Shown: positions 47,554-56,761 of the stretch, piece after piece
How positions within the stretch are numbered: the first letter of the stretch is position 1
Layout: each line of letters starts with the position of its first letter
NCBI RefSeq assembly: GCF_900172375.1
Contig: NZ_FWFS01000014.1
Coordinates: 16,416-80,415 of the forward strand
Length of the DNA stretch: 64,000 bases
Origin: Aquimixticola soesokkakensis
GTDB taxonomy: Bacteria; Pseudomonadota; Alphaproteobacteria; Rhodobacterales; Rhodobacteraceae
Reading direction: 5' to 3'
Position numbers and translations under genes: made by a program
The notes under the pieces: model-generated
The model's database searches: none
What the model was told of the DNA's origin: nothing
The model's input: only the letters and a program-made list of their open reading frames with translations

Positions 47554-48900
47554 ATGACACGCAATCTCGAAGACCTGACGGCGGCGCTGCTGGATGCTGC
47601 GCGCAAGGCCGGTGCCGATGATGCCGATGCGATGGCCGTCGATGGCACGTCGATCTCCATTGACGTCAAAAACGGCGTTTTGGAACAGGCAGAACGCTCG
47701 GAGGGCGTCGATATCGGGCTGCGCGTCATTGTCGGACGCAAACAAGCCTGCGTGTCCGCCTCCGATACCCGCCTCGAGACGATTGCCATCATGGCCGAGC
47801 GCGCGCTGGCAATGGCGCGCGAAGCCCCCGACGATCCCTATCTCGGGCTGGCGGACAAGGGCGATCTTGCGACCTCTTGGGATGTCGAGGCGCTGGAACT
47901 TTATGATCCCGGACACGAACCTGCCGCTGCAGATCTGGAAGAAGACGCGCGCCGCGCCGAGGCGGCCGCGATGGCTGTCAGCGGCATCGCGCAGGTGCAA
48001 TCCGCCTCCGCAGGATACGGGCGGCGGCGCGTGCATCTGGCCGCCAGCAACGGTTTTGCGGGCGGTTACACGCGCTCTGATCGCGGCACAAGCTGCGTCG
48101 CGATTGCCGGAAGCGGGACGGGCATGGAACGTGATTATGCCGGCGAAAGCCGCATTTTTCAGGCCGATCTGCCCAGCCCCGAAAGCATCGGCACCCTCGC
48201 CGGCGAACGCACGATGCAACGGATGGGCGCGCGCAAACCCAAAACCGGTGCCTATCCGGTGATCTATGACGAACGCGTGTCTTCCTCGCTGATCGGGCAT
48301 TTGCTGGGGGCGATCAATGGCAGCTCTGTGGCACGCGGCTCAAGCTGGCTTCGCTCTGCGATGGGCGAATTGATCCTGCCCGAAACCCTGTCGATTGTCG
48401 AAGACCCGCTGCGCAAGCGCACCGCCGGATCGCGCCCCTTCGACGCCGAGGGCCTGCCTGCGACGCAACGGGTGATCGTTGAAAACGGTGTGCTCAAAAG
48501 CTGGATTCTCGACCTGGCCACCGCCCGCCAGCTGGGCCTGCAAAGCACGGCCAACGCGGCGCGCGGCACCTCGGCCCCACCCACACCGTCCATCGGGAAT
48601 GTGGCTCTAACGCAGGGGAATCAGACACTGGCGCAAATGATTTGCGACATGGGAACCGGCCTCTATGTCACCTCGATGATTGGCTCGTCGATCAATCCCA
48701 CGACCGGAGATTATTCGCGCGGCGCATCGGGCTTCTGGATCGAGAACGGTGAAATCGCCTATCCGGTGAATGAATGCACCCTCGCGGGCAATCTGCGCGA
48801 CATGCTGCGCACGCTGACACCGGCCAATGATGCGCGCCTGCACCTGAGCCGCGTGATCCCCTCCCTGCGAGTCGAGGGGTTGATCCTTGCCGGTGAGTGA
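47554..48900 (+). CDS. pmbA: TldE/PmbA-type metallopeptidase subunit
   Basis: This 448-residue protein belongs to the TldD/PmbA family: LEQAERSEGVDIGLRVIVG, HLLGAINGSSVARGSSWL, ANAARGTSAPPTPSIGNV and GDYSRGASGFWIENGEI. The zinc motif HExxxH that marks TldD is absent, so this is the TldE/PmbA half of the TldD/E heterodimer, which degrades small unfolded peptides and processes peptide natural products. AAAGGA precedes the ATG. Its end overlaps cysQ. Confidence 0.92.
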   Translation: MTRNLEDLTAALLDAARKAGADDADAMAVDGTSISIDVKNGVLEQAERSEGVDIGLRVIVGRKQACVSASDTRLETIAIMAERALAMAREAPDDPYLGLADKGDLATSWDVEALELYDPGHEPAAADLEEDARRAEAAAMAVSGIAQVQSASAGYGRRRVHLAASNGFAGGYTRSDRGTSCVAIAGSGTGMERDYAGESRIFQADLPSPESIGTLAGERTMQRMGARKPKTGAYPVIYDERVSSSLIGHLLGAINGSSVARGSSWLRSAMGELILPETLSIVEDPLRKRTAGSRPFDAEGLPATQRVIVENGVLKSWILDLATARQLGLQSTANAARGTSAPPTPSIGNVALTQGNQTLAQMICDMGTGLYVTSMIGSSINPTTGDYSRGASGFWIENGEIAYPVNECTLAGNLRDMLRTLTPANDARLHLSRVIPSLRVEGLILAGE

Positions 48901-49666
48901 GACGCTTCAACTTCTGATCGACGCCGCCCGCAAAGCCGGTGCGCTTGCGCTGCCCTACTGGCGCGCCGATCCGCAGGTCTGGCAAAAGGACGACGGCGCC
49001 GGTCCGGTGACCGAGGCCGATCTGGCCGTCGATCTGTTTCTCAAGGAATTTCTGACCGCCGCAAGACCCGACTGCGGCTGGCTGTCCGAAGAAACCGAAG
49101 ACAGCGATGCACGCCTCACCATGCGCGAGGTGTTCATCGTCGATCCGATTGATGGCACCCGCAGTTTCATTGAAGGCGACGGCAACTGGGCCCATTCCAT
49201 TGCCTTGGCGCGCGACGGGATTGTCACCCATGCCGTGGTCTATCTACCGGTGCGCGACCGGCTGTATACCGCCGAACTCGGGAAAGGGGCCTGCCTGAAC
49301 GGTGCGCCGATCACCATCGACCCCAAAGTGATCCTGTTCGGGGCCACCGTTTTGACGGCATCTGCCAACCTGAACCCGGCGCTTTGGCCCGGCGGTGTGC
49401 CCACCATCGAGCGCAAATTCCGCCCCTCCTTGGCCTATCGGCTCTCGCTTGTGGCGCAGGCGCGCTATCAGGCGATGCTCACGCTTCGCGACACCTGGGA
49501 ATGGGACGTGGCGGCGGGCACCCTGATCGTCACCGAAGCAGGTGGCACGGTTGTCGACCGCCACGGCCAGATCCCGCGCTTTAACAATCCCCATCCGGCT
49601 ATTTCGGGCATCGTGGCGGCCAACGAAGCGCTGACCGGCCAGATTACCGACCGGCTGCGGGCCTGA
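48887..49666 (+). CDS. cysQ: Inositol monophosphatase family, 3'(2'),5'-bisphosphate nucleotidase (CysQ-like)
   Basis: This 259-residue Mg-dependent phosphatase has the motifs GPVTEADLAVDLFL, SEETEDSDAR, FIVDPIDGTRSFIEG and WEWDVAAGTLIVTEAGG. CysQ hydrolyses PAP from sulfur metabolism; an inositol phosphatase role is possible. GAGGGG stands eight nt before a TTG at 48887, which I take as the start; a GTG two codons later is the alternative but is poorly spaced. It overlaps pmbA by 14 nt and its end is 6 nt from the convergent synthase gene. Confidence 0.87.
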   Translation: MPVSETLQLLIDAARKAGALALPYWRADPQVWQKDDGAGPVTEADLAVDLFLKEFLTAARPDCGWLSEETEDSDARLTMREVFIVDPIDGTRSFIEGDGNWAHSIALARDGIVTHAVVYLPVRDRLYTAELGKGACLNGAPITIDPKVILFGATVLTASANLNPALWPGGVPTIERKFRPSLAYRLSLVAQARYQAMLTLRDTWEWDVAAGTLIVTEAGGTVVDRHGQIPRFNNPHPAISGIVAANEALTGQITDRLRA

Positions 49667-49672
49667 TCCTGC

Positions 49673-50899
49673 CTAAATCGGGCTATATTGCTCCTGATCG
49701 TCCGCAACAGCGCGCAGCATCGCCCCCATGATGTCGGGGTCGGCGGCATGCACGCGGCTCCAGTTCGGAATGAAGGGCGTTTCCATCGGGTTTTCGAGGA
49801 AAATATCGCCCGAGCGGATGATGTTGGAGGCAAACAATTCCACCGCCCCCTCTTCGGAATGGCGATCCAGATGCAGCCCGTTCATCGCCGCGTCGTGGTA
49901 GTAGGTTTCGATCATGTCGAGGGCGATGCGAAAATAGGTCGCTTTGATCGAGCGAAAGATTTCCTCGGAAAAGACGGTGCCATCGGCGGCCAGCTTGCGA
50001 TAGATCGCCTTGCAGATATCGACGGACATGCGCGACAGGCCCTGGGTCGCATCCTCGGCCGACATGTCCTGATGCTTGTGGTCATAGCGGTCGGAAATTT
50101 CGACCTGACAGACCGAGCGCGGGCTGAGGTTGCGCCATGCTTCTGACAACAGTCCGATTTCCAGCCCCCAATCCGACGGGATGCGCATGTCGGGCAGGAT
50201 CGAGGTGCGCATGGCAAACTCACCCGCGAGCGGATAGCGAAAATCCATCAGGAAATCGAGGTAGTCACGCGGTCCCAGCACTTTTTTCAACGCCACCAGA
50301 AGCGGCGAGACCAACAGGCGGGTGACGCGCCCGTTCAGCTTGCCTTCCGCCACGCGCGGATAGAACCCTTTGGACATCTGATAGGGAAAATTGGGGTTGG
50401 CCACGGGATAGACCAGCCGCGCCAGCATATCCGCCGAATAGGTCACAACGTCGCAATCATGCACGGCCACCACGGCACTATCGGCGCAGGCCATCGTGTA
50501 GCCCATGCAGAACCACACGTTGCGCCCCTTGCCCGGCTCGGCGGGAGACAGCGACATTTCCTTGAGGCGCTGATCCACGGCTTGCAGGCGCGGGCCGTCG
50601 TTCCACAGGATCACGTGGTCCTGTTTGAGGCGGGAGAAAAATTTGCGCGCATGGCGATATTCTGCCTCGCTCGCGCGGTCCAGCCCGATGACGATGCGGT
50701 GCAGATAGGGCACTTTTTCCAACTCGTCGAGGATTTGCGGCAGCGCCTCGCCCTGCAATTCGGAAAACAGCGACGGCAGGATCAGCGTGATCTTGCGGCT
50801 TGCCCCGAAGGCAGCCAGATCGCGCGCCATCTGTTCGGTGGTCGATGAGCGAAGATTGTGCAGCGTGGCGACATGCCCGCCTTGATGGAAATCGGCCAA
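49673..50899 (-). CDS. gpgS: Glucosyl-3-phosphoglycerate synthase-like glycosyltransferase (GT81-type)
   Basis: This 408-residue GT-A enzyme has its metal motif in AVVAVHDCDVVTYSADML (DCD) and the region YPVANPNFPYQMSKGFYPRV, LNGRVTRLLVSPLLVALKK, which I recognise from the GpgS enzymes of Persephonella and methanogens. The reaction would join NDP-glucose to 3-phosphoglycerate. Next to a MPGP-type phosphatase gene, this gives glucosylglycerate, a compatible solute. Start is TTG 50899 with AAAGGAGAG just upstream. A mannosyl transfer cannot be excluded. Confidence 0.75.
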   Translation of the reverse strand: MADFHQGGHVATLHNLRSSTTEQMARDLAAFGASRKITLILPSLFSELQGEALPQILDELEKVPYLHRIVIGLDRASEAEYRHARKFFSRLKQDHVILWNDGPRLQAVDQRLKEMSLSPAEPGKGRNVWFCMGYTMACADSAVVAVHDCDVVTYSADMLARLVYPVANPNFPYQMSKGFYPRVAEGKLNGRVTRLLVSPLLVALKKVLGPRDYLDFLMDFRYPLAGEFAMRTSILPDMRIPSDWGLEIGLLSEAWRNLSPRSVCQVEISDRYDHKHQDMSAEDATQGLSRMSVDICKAIYRKLAADGTVFSEEIFRSIKATYFRIALDMIETYYHDAAMNGLHLDRHSEEGAVELFASNIIRSGDIFLENPMETPFIPNWSRVHAADPDIMGAMLRAVADDQEQYSPI

Positions 50900-50934
50900 A
50901 AGGCTCTCCTTTGTGTCGCAGTAAGTCGCGGTCG

Positions 50935-51720
50935 TCAGGTTTTGGCCCCGAAATGGGGGGACAGGATGTCGATCACCGCCCTGTTCCAGCCCGCAGGACC
51001 GCTGAGGTCTGTTCTGATCACGCGCCCTTGGGCCTCGCCGTCAAGTGCGGGCAATTCCGCCCCGTGATCATTTTTGATGATAACGCCGTAATCGGCCATT
51101 TCGATCATTTCACGATCATTGGGAGCATCCCCCAGCGCCAGCGTGATGGGCGCGGGCCGCGCACGGGCGGTGATTTCCGCCATGCGGCTGGCCTTGGTCG
51201 CGCCAAACGACAGGGTGTAAAATCGACCCCCACGCCGCCCGCGCAGACCGTATTTCGCAAGCTCAGCCTCGAAAGCGGCTAGTTCTTCATCCGAGCCAAG
51301 CCATATTCCGGGTTCGGAAAACTGCCGCGCGGCGGCGCGGGCCGCCTCTTCGGCAGGCAGACCCGTGTGACGGGCGATCTCCCCCACAGACCAGTCGGAA
51401 AAACCCTCAAAACAGGCTCTGATACGGCCCGGAAGGGCGTTCAGGATCGCGATGATTTCAAGGTAGTCTCCCCGATCCTCCCCTGCCTTGGCATGGGCTT
51501 CCAGAATTCCGGCACCGTTTTCCACGATAGCGGGCACATGCGGATAGCCAAGCTCTGCGCGCAGGGGCGCGATTTCGGCGGCGGTTTTGGAACTGGCCAG
51601 AACCAGCGGCACGCCGTGGTGATGGAGCAGGCGCAGCGCATCTCGCGCCGCCGCATAGGAATAGGTGGAATGGTCCAGCAGAGTGCCGTCGAGATCTGTA
51701 AAGACAAGAAAACCGCTCAC
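50935..51720 (-). CDS. HAD-IIB phosphatase, mannosyl/glucosyl-3-phosphoglycerate phosphatase family
   Basis: This 261-residue HAD hydrolase has motif I VFTDLDGTLLDHSTYSY, motif II VLASSKT, the lysine in SFGATKASRMAEI and motif IV LALGDAPNDREMIEMAD. This is the MPGP family, which dephosphorylates mannosyl- or glucosyl-3-phosphoglycerate. GTG 51720 is the start, with AGGTG eight nt upstream; the longer frame lacks similarity. It is transcribed 35 nt before the synthase gene, so the pathway genes are in one operon. Confidence 0.85.
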   Translation of the reverse strand: MSGFLVFTDLDGTLLDHSTYSYAAARDALRLLHHHGVPLVLASSKTAAEIAPLRAELGYPHVPAIVENGAGILEAHAKAGEDRGDYLEIIAILNALPGRIRACFEGFSDWSVGEIARHTGLPAEEAARAAARQFSEPGIWLGSDEELAAFEAELAKYGLRGRRGGRFYTLSFGATKASRMAEITARARPAPITLALGDAPNDREMIEMADYGVIIKNDHGAELPALDGEAQGRVIRTDLSGPAGWNRAVIDILSPHFGAKT

Positions 51721-52053
51721 GGTCGTGTCACCTGTTCCTTTCCTTGTGCGATGCGGCCCGATGTTGATGGCCCCGTTTTGACGGCCCGATGTCGGTGGGC
51801 AAATGCCTGCCCGGGCTGCCCCTGTCATCGCCGCCCCATGTTGCTGCGCTGCCGCACAGAAGGAAAGCCCGAAAATCACCCCTCAAAATCGCCCAAGGGT
51901 GCGGGCGCGTCCGAGCAGAGGATAGCGCAGTGCCTTGGCTGGCCTTGTTTGCCTGCGTGGCACGGTGCAAAAGGGGAGGAATTGATCCGTTGCGGAGCGC
52001 AAGATGTTTGACAGCTTTCACAATTCGACAGGCCGCGCGGGGGCGGTCGCGCG
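51721..52053. other. 333-bp divergent intergenic region before waaA-like gene
   Basis: It carries the promoters of the glucosylglycerate operon (minus) and of waaA/lpxK (plus). Two partly similar copies of CGGCCCGATGT are near 51755 and 51783. An 17-codon ATG frame (52004-52057, [17 protein letters not shown]) ends by overlapping the waaA ATG (ATGA). No longer gene is credible. Confidence 0.5.
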
Positions 52054-53334
52054 ATGACGCTGTCGCCGGCCTTTCGACTCGATGCGCTGTTTTCCAACCG
52101 TTCCGACGGGCTGGCCGCACGGCGCCTCGCGCAGGCCGTTGCGCAGGGCGAAATCACGAAGCAAGAACACGATGCCCGCCTTGCTTTGCACCTGCCCGAG
52201 CGCCCCAAAGGCGATCTGATCTGGGTTCACGTGTCCGATCCCACCTCGACACCGGCGGTGTTCGAATTGATCGACCGGCTCAGCGATGCCGAAGCAGGGC
52301 TGAGTTTTCTGGTCACCCATGCCCAACACGGGGTCACCGCGGCCTGCGCGCGCGATGTGATCTGCCAGCCTTTGCCGATTGACCGCGGCCCTGCGGTGAC
52401 ACGGTTTCTCGACCATTGGGCGCCGTCGATGTGCATCTGGGTCGGGGCAAACATCCAGCCCCGGCTGCTGGCAGCGACCCTTGCGCGCAAACGGCAGGTT
52501 TTCGCACTGGATACGCCGAATGCCACGCCGCTCGATGCCAGTCGCGGCCTGTTTCACCGTGCCCTGACGCGCGCCGTCCTTCGCCATTTCGACTGGACCA
52601 TCATCGGAGATGCGGCCTCGCAAAAGCGGTGGTTGCAGGCGGGGATGCGCGTCGAGAAATCCGAAGTGCTTGGCTTTATCGAAGAAGGCGCGAGCGTGCC
52701 CGCAGGCAATGCCGCTGAACGCGCGGAGATGGCCGAGGTCTTTGGCACGCGCCCGCTTTGGTTGGCAAACCACCTCGCCGAGGGCGAGGACCTTCCGGTG
52801 CTTCATGCCCAAAAAGCCGCCCTGCGCCGCGCGCACCGCCTTTTGGCCGTGATCGTGCCCGACGATCCCGACCGTGGTGCGCAAATTGCCCGTCAAGCGC
52901 ACGACATGGGCATGACGACCGCGCGCCGCGCTTTGGACGAAGCCCTGCGCACCGAGACGCAAATCTACATCGCGGATACCGAAGGCGAATCGGGGCTGTG
53001 GTATCGCTTGTGCCCGATTTCCTTTTTGGGTCAGAGCCTTGTCAACAACGGGGGCATCGACCCCAGCGGCGCGGCGGCGCTTGGATCCGGCGTCTTGCAC
53101 GGGCCGAATATCTCCGACTATGCCCTGGCCTATTCCAAACTGGCCAGTGCGGGGGCCGCGCGGCGCGTGCGCTCGCCCCTCGAACTGGCGCGCGAGATCG
53201 AGGCGCTTTTGTCCCCGGACCGTGTCGCCGCGATGGCACATGCGGCCTGGGAAGTCACCTCGGCGGGAGCGGATGTGACCAACCGCATCGTGTCACTGGT
53301 CATCGCCGCGCGGGACGCCGAAGGAGAAAGCTGA
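52054..53334 (+). CDS. waaA: WaaA-like Kdo transferase (GT30, divergent)
   Basis: This 426-residue protein has the overall GT30 layout and position directly before lpxK, with [20 protein letters not shown] near residue 55, ICQPLPID, a middle [20 protein letters not shown], and [20 protein letters not shown] near residue 330. Canonical WaaA has a catalytic Glu in the SVGE motif and HGGxNPLEPA near the end; both are altered here. The N-terminal membrane anchor is also not evident. It may be a divergent Kdo transferase or a related lipid A glycosyltransferase. Its stop overlaps lpxK (TGATG). Confidence 0.7.
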   Translation: MTLSPAFRLDALFSNRSDGLAARRLAQAVAQGEITKQEHDARLALHLPERPKGDLIWVHVSDPTSTPAVFELIDRLSDAEAGLSFLVTHAQHGVTAACARDVICQPLPIDRGPAVTRFLDHWAPSMCIWVGANIQPRLLAATLARKRQVFALDTPNATPLDASRGLFHRALTRAVLRHFDWTIIGDAASQKRWLQAGMRVEKSEVLGFIEEGASVPAGNAAERAEMAEVFGTRPLWLANHLAEGEDLPVLHAQKAALRRAHRLLAVIVPDDPDRGAQIARQAHDMGMTTARRALDEALRTETQIYIADTEGESGLWYRLCPISFLGQSLVNNGGIDPSGAAALGSGVLHGPNISDYALAYSKLASAGAARRVRSPLELAREIEALLSPDRVAAMAHAAWEVTSAGADVTNRIVSLVIAARDAEGES

Positions 53335-54353
53335 TGCGACCACCAAAGTTTTGGGACAACCCGCCCGCCCATCCCGGCTGGCAAGCCAGGCTGCTTGCGC
53401 CGCTCGCCCGCCTCTATGCGCGCGAGACCGCCAAACGCGTAGCGCGCAGCGGGTATCGGGCGCCGGTGCCTGTGATTTGCGTGGGCAATATCAACGCTGG
53501 CGGCACCGGAAAGACCCCCACGACCATCGCCCTGGCGCAATATCTGGGTGCCAAAGGTCTGGCGGTGCATGTCGTGTCGCGCGGCTATGGCGGCAGTTTG
53601 AGCGGCCCGGTGCAGGTGGATGAACGCAGGCACAAAGCCACGCAAACGGGCGACGAGCCCCTTTTGCTGGCCGCCTTTGTGCCCACCTGGGTCGCCAAGG
53701 AGCGCAGCGAAGGGGTCAAAGCCGCCGCCGCTGCGGGCGCGCAGGTCATCTTGCTGGATGACGGGCATCAGAACCCTTCTGTCGTCAAAGACGCCAGCCT
53801 GATTGTGGTCGATGCGGCCAGCGGCTTTGGCAACGGGCGAGTGATTCCCGCAGGGCCGCTGCGCGAACCCGTGGCCGCAGGACTGGCGCGCGCGGATGTG
53901 GTAGTGTCGATCGGCGATCCGGCGGCGCAGGACAGCTTCGATGCGCGCTGGCCCGACATTGCGCTTCCAAGGGCGCGCGGGGCAAACATTGCGCTTCCAA
54001 GAGCGCGCGGGCAACTTGCCCCCCTTGCCACTGGCATGGATTGGGACGGGCTCCCCGTCATGGCCTTTGCGGGCATCGGGCATCCGGCCAAATTTTTCGC
54101 CACACTACGGGGTCTGGGGGCCAATATCTTGCGTGCCGAAGCGCTGGATGATCACCAACCGCTCAGCGAGGCGCTGATGAAACGGCTCGAACTTGAAGCC
54201 TTTGCTTTGGGCGCACAGCTGGTGACAACGGAAAAAGACGCAGTGCGACTGCCTGCGTCTTTCAGGATGAAAGTGCTCACCCTGCCTGTGCGTCTGGAGC
54301 TGGAAGACTGGACCCCGATTGATGCCATGTTGGCAAAAATCGGGATCAGTTAA
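53334..54353 (+). CDS. lpxK: Tetraacyldisaccharide 4'-kinase
   Basis: This 339-residue kinase phosphorylates the lipid A precursor. The P-loop is [32 protein letters not shown] and [15 protein letters not shown] follow, as does [19 protein letters not shown]. It is the classical membrane-associated LpxK with an Ala/Pro-rich N-terminus ([20 protein letters not shown]). An in-frame 30-bp tandem duplication (53956-54015) inserts an extra copy of the IALPRARG segment. It starts in the waaA stop codon and converges with the DsbA-like gene. Confidence 0.95.
   Translation: MRPPKFWDNPPAHPGWQARLLAPLARLYARETAKRVARSGYRAPVPVICVGNINAGGTGKTPTTIALAQYLGAKGLAVHVVSRGYGGSLSGPVQVDERRHKATQTGDEPLLLAAFVPTWVAKERSEGVKAAAAAGAQVILLDDGHQNPSVVKDASLIVVDAASGFGNGRVIPAGPLREPVAAGLARADVVVSIGDPAAQDSFDARWPDIALPRARGANIALPRARGQLAPLATGMDWDGLPVMAFAGIGHPAKFFATLRGLGANILRAEALDDHQPLSEALMKRLELEAFALGAQLVTTEKDAVRLPASFRMKVLTLPVRLELEDWTPIDAMLAKIGIS
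53956..54015 (+). repeat. 30-bp tandem duplication inside lpxK
   Basis: Copy 1 at 53956-53985 and copy 2 at 53986-54015 share their first 25 bases except one (AAGGGC versus AAGAGC). Translated, DIALPRARG is followed by NIALPRARG, adding ten residues in frame. Confidence 0.9.
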
Positions 54354-54359
54354 CGCCGC

Positions 54360-55040
54360 TTAGCCCGCGTCAGCCAGTTTTTCGTCAAGGATCGCCGCGA
54401 AATCTTCGTAGGTCATGTTGGAATATTTTTCGCCGTTGATCACGAAAGAGGGCGTCGCGTTGATGTCATCCGCGGTGGCGTTCTTTTCGAAATTTGCCAC
54501 CATAGCCTGCGCCATTTCGCCGTCGTTCATACAGGTGTCGAGCTGGGCATCGCTCAGCCCCGCTTTTTTGCCGATGGTGCGCAGATTCGACACGATTTCC
54601 ATCGGGTCCTTGCCACCCCCGATCCAGCTGGCCTGTTCTTCGTAGAGCATATCCGCAATGCCGAAGTAGCGCATTTCACCGCCACAGCGCGCGATCATTG
54701 CCGCCCAAAGACCGAATTTGTCGAAAAAGATCTCGCGGTAGACAAATTTGATCTTGCCGGTGTCGATGTAGTTTTCCTTGAGCTGACGATACACGGTGGT
54801 GTTGAACGCGGCGCAGTGCGGGCAGGTAAAGGAGGCGTATTCGATCACCTCGACCGCTGCGTCCATATTGCCCTGCACCATATCGGGCACCATATCGGTG
54901 TCGACCGCAGGGGCGTCCTGAGCATTGGCCGGAGTGATCAGGAAATCCGTAACATCGGAAGAACCGGTGCGGGTCAGGGAAATCGCGCCACCCAAAGCAG
55001 CAAAGCCGAAAGTGATGAGCGCATTGCGTCGGTTGATCAT
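54360..55040 (-). CDS. DsbA-family thiol:disulfide protein
   Basis: This 226-residue periplasmic protein has a twin-Arg-like start (MINRRNALITFGFAALGG) and a signal ending near residue 41. The thioredoxin-fold redox site is ASFTCPHCAAFN with Cys73 and Cys76; the cis-proline is in NATPSFVING. CPHC is the DsbA active site and similar Rhodobacterales proteins are called DsbA-family or Com1-like. It lies 9 nt downstream of dciA on the same strand. Confidence 0.9.
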   Translation of the reverse strand: MINRRNALITFGFAALGGAISLTRTGSSDVTDFLITPANAQDAPAVDTDMVPDMVQGNMDAAVEVIEYASFTCPHCAAFNTTVYRQLKENYIDTGKIKFVYREIFFDKFGLWAAMIARCGGEMRYFGIADMLYEEQASWIGGGKDPMEIVSNLRTIGKKAGLSDAQLDTCMNDGEMAQAMVANFEKNATADDINATPSFVINGEKYSNMTYEDFAAILDEKLADAG

Positions 55041-55049
55041 GTCATGCCT

Positions 55050-55583
55050 TCAAGTCTGTTTATGTTTCGTCAGAACGTTTCGCGCGAGCTGTTCAAGCGC
55101 CGCGCGCAGGGCGTCGCTTTCGACCCCTGTCGTCAAATCGGTGGCCTGCGAAAACACCGCCGGATCGGGGCGTTTGATCGCAGTCTTGGGGGCGTGGCCG
55201 AATTGCACCCGCCCTTCGGAAAAGCCCGTCGGAGCCGTTTGGGTCACGCGAATATCGGAAATCGCGTTGTAGCCATAACAGGCATTGACCCGCTCTTTGA
55301 TCTTGGGCACCTCGGCCTGCACCATCGGCGCAAAAGACCCCGTCGTCAGCAAGGTAAGCACAGCGCCAAATCCCTTTTGACGCCCGTAGGTCACTTTGAC
55401 AGGGCGCGCCATCGACGCCGTTGCCTCGCCCACAATTTCCACCCAATTGGTTAACAAACGGCTTTCAGCAAAGCCGCGCGCCTCGGAGGCTTTGCGCACC
55501 TGCGTCGACACCAGCCCCGAGGTCCGTTCGAACCCGCGCTTGCGCCGCTTGGCAAATGTGATCTCTGAGGTGCTCTTGCCCAT
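55050..55583 (-). CDS. dciA: DUF721 family protein, DciA replicative helicase loader
   Basis: This 177-residue protein has a basic N-terminus (KRRKRGFERTSGLV), the core WVEIVGEATASMARPVKVTYGRQ and VLTLLTTGSFAPMVQ, PKIKERVNACYGY, which together are the DUF721 (DciA) domain. DciA loads DnaB in bacteria lacking DnaC, as expected here. The ATG at 55583 fits the family. It is divergent from mutY, with 80 nt between starts, and precedes the DsbA-like gene. Confidence 0.88.
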   Translation of the reverse strand: MGKSTSEITFAKRRKRGFERTSGLVSTQVRKASEARGFAESRLLTNWVEIVGEATASMARPVKVTYGRQKGFGAVLTLLTTGSFAPMVQAEVPKIKERVNACYGYNAISDIRVTQTAPTGFSEGRVQFGHAPKTAIKRPDPAVFSQATDLTTGVESDALRAALEQLARNVLTKHKQT

Positions 55584-55663
55584 CTGGCCTATCCGTTGTT
55601 TGACCCTATTGTACGGGCATCGTCGCTGCATACCAGACAGAAGCGGAAATGGGGGGCTAAAGA

Positions 55664-56761
55664 TTGCGTGAAAGTGAACGGAGCGAGAGCTTGTTGGACT
55701 GGTACGACACCCATGCCCGCGCCATGCCGTGGCGTGTTGGCCCCGCCGACAGACGCGCAGGTCAGCGCCCCGACCCCTATGCCGTCTGGTTGTCCGAAGT
55801 CATGCTGCAGCAGACGACAGTGGCCACCGTTAGAGACTATTTCAGGCGTTTTATCGCTTTATGGCCGACCGTCGACGATCTGGCGGCTGCCGAGGACGCC
55901 GATGTCATGGCCGCTTGGGCGGGGCTTGGGTACTACGCGCGGGCGCGCAATTTGCTCAAATGTGCGCGGGTGGTCAGCCGTGATCTGGAGGGCCGGTTTC
56001 CGGCCAGTCTGGCGGGATTGTTACAGCTTCCGGGCATTGGCCCCTATACCGCCGCGGCACTCGCCTCGATCGCGTTCGACCTGCCCGAAACCGTTGTCGA
56101 CGGCAATGTCGAGCGGGTGATCTCGCGCATCTTTCGGGTGGAGACGCCGCTGCCGACTGCAAAGCCCGAACTTACCGCGCTCGCGCAACGCCTCACGCCC
56201 GCCCAGCGCCCGGGTGATTACGCCCAAGCGATCATGGATCTGGGGGCAACCATTTGCACACCGCGCAATCCTGCTTGCGGCATTTGCCCGTGGCGCGCGG
56301 GCTGCGCGGCGCAGGCGGCTGGTGTACAGGCCGACCTGCCGCGCAAAGTGCCAAAAGCGGTGAAACCGACGCGTCGGGGCGAGGTCTATGTCACCCGCAA
56401 CGCGTCGGGCGACTGGTTGTTGGAAACGCGCCCCGAAAGGGGGTTGCTGGGGGGCATGCTGGCCTTTCCGACGAGCGACTGGTCACAAGACCCGGCACCC
56501 GCGCCCCCCTTCGAGGCCGACTGGTGCAGCATCGGCACCGTCAAACACACCTTCACCCATTTTCACCTGCTGCTTGAGGTGCACACCGCCGACGCAGGCC
56601 AAAAGAACCCCACGCGCGGCACTTTTATCCCCGACAGCCGCTTTCGCGCCGCAGATTTGCCAACGCTGATGCGAAAGGCATTTGACCTTGCGCAAGCGAC
56701 TTCGGACAATGCGCAGGCATCGCACAAGCGGCCCGTTAATCCGGTACCGGAGGTCCCATGA
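55664..56761 (+). CDS. mutY: A/G-specific adenine glycosylase
   Basis: This 365-residue enzyme removes adenine mispaired with 8-oxoguanine. Catalytic Glu45 is in EVMLQQTTVATV; helix-hairpin-helix LPGIGPYTAAALASIAF; catalytic Asp in TVVDGNVERVIS. The Fe-S cluster cysteines follow CX6CX2CX5C in CTPRNPACGICPWRAGC. A C-terminal MutT-like domain (LLETRPERGLLGGMLAFPT) recognises 8-oxoG. The start is TTG 55664, chosen because the next residues RESERSESLLDWYD match the family; the ribosome site is weak. It overlaps alkB (ATGA). Confidence 0.94.
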   Translation: MRESERSESLLDWYDTHARAMPWRVGPADRRAGQRPDPYAVWLSEVMLQQTTVATVRDYFRRFIALWPTVDDLAAAEDADVMAAWAGLGYYARARNLLKCARVVSRDLEGRFPASLAGLLQLPGIGPYTAAALASIAFDLPETVVDGNVERVISRIFRVETPLPTAKPELTALAQRLTPAQRPGDYAQAIMDLGATICTPRNPACGICPWRAGCAAQAAGVQADLPRKVPKAVKPTRRGEVYVTRNASGDWLLETRPERGLLGGMLAFPTSDWSQDPAPAPPFEADWCSIGTVKHTFTHFHLLLEVHTADAGQKNPTRGTFIPDSRFRAADLPTLMRKAFDLAQATSDNAQASHKRPVNPVPEVP

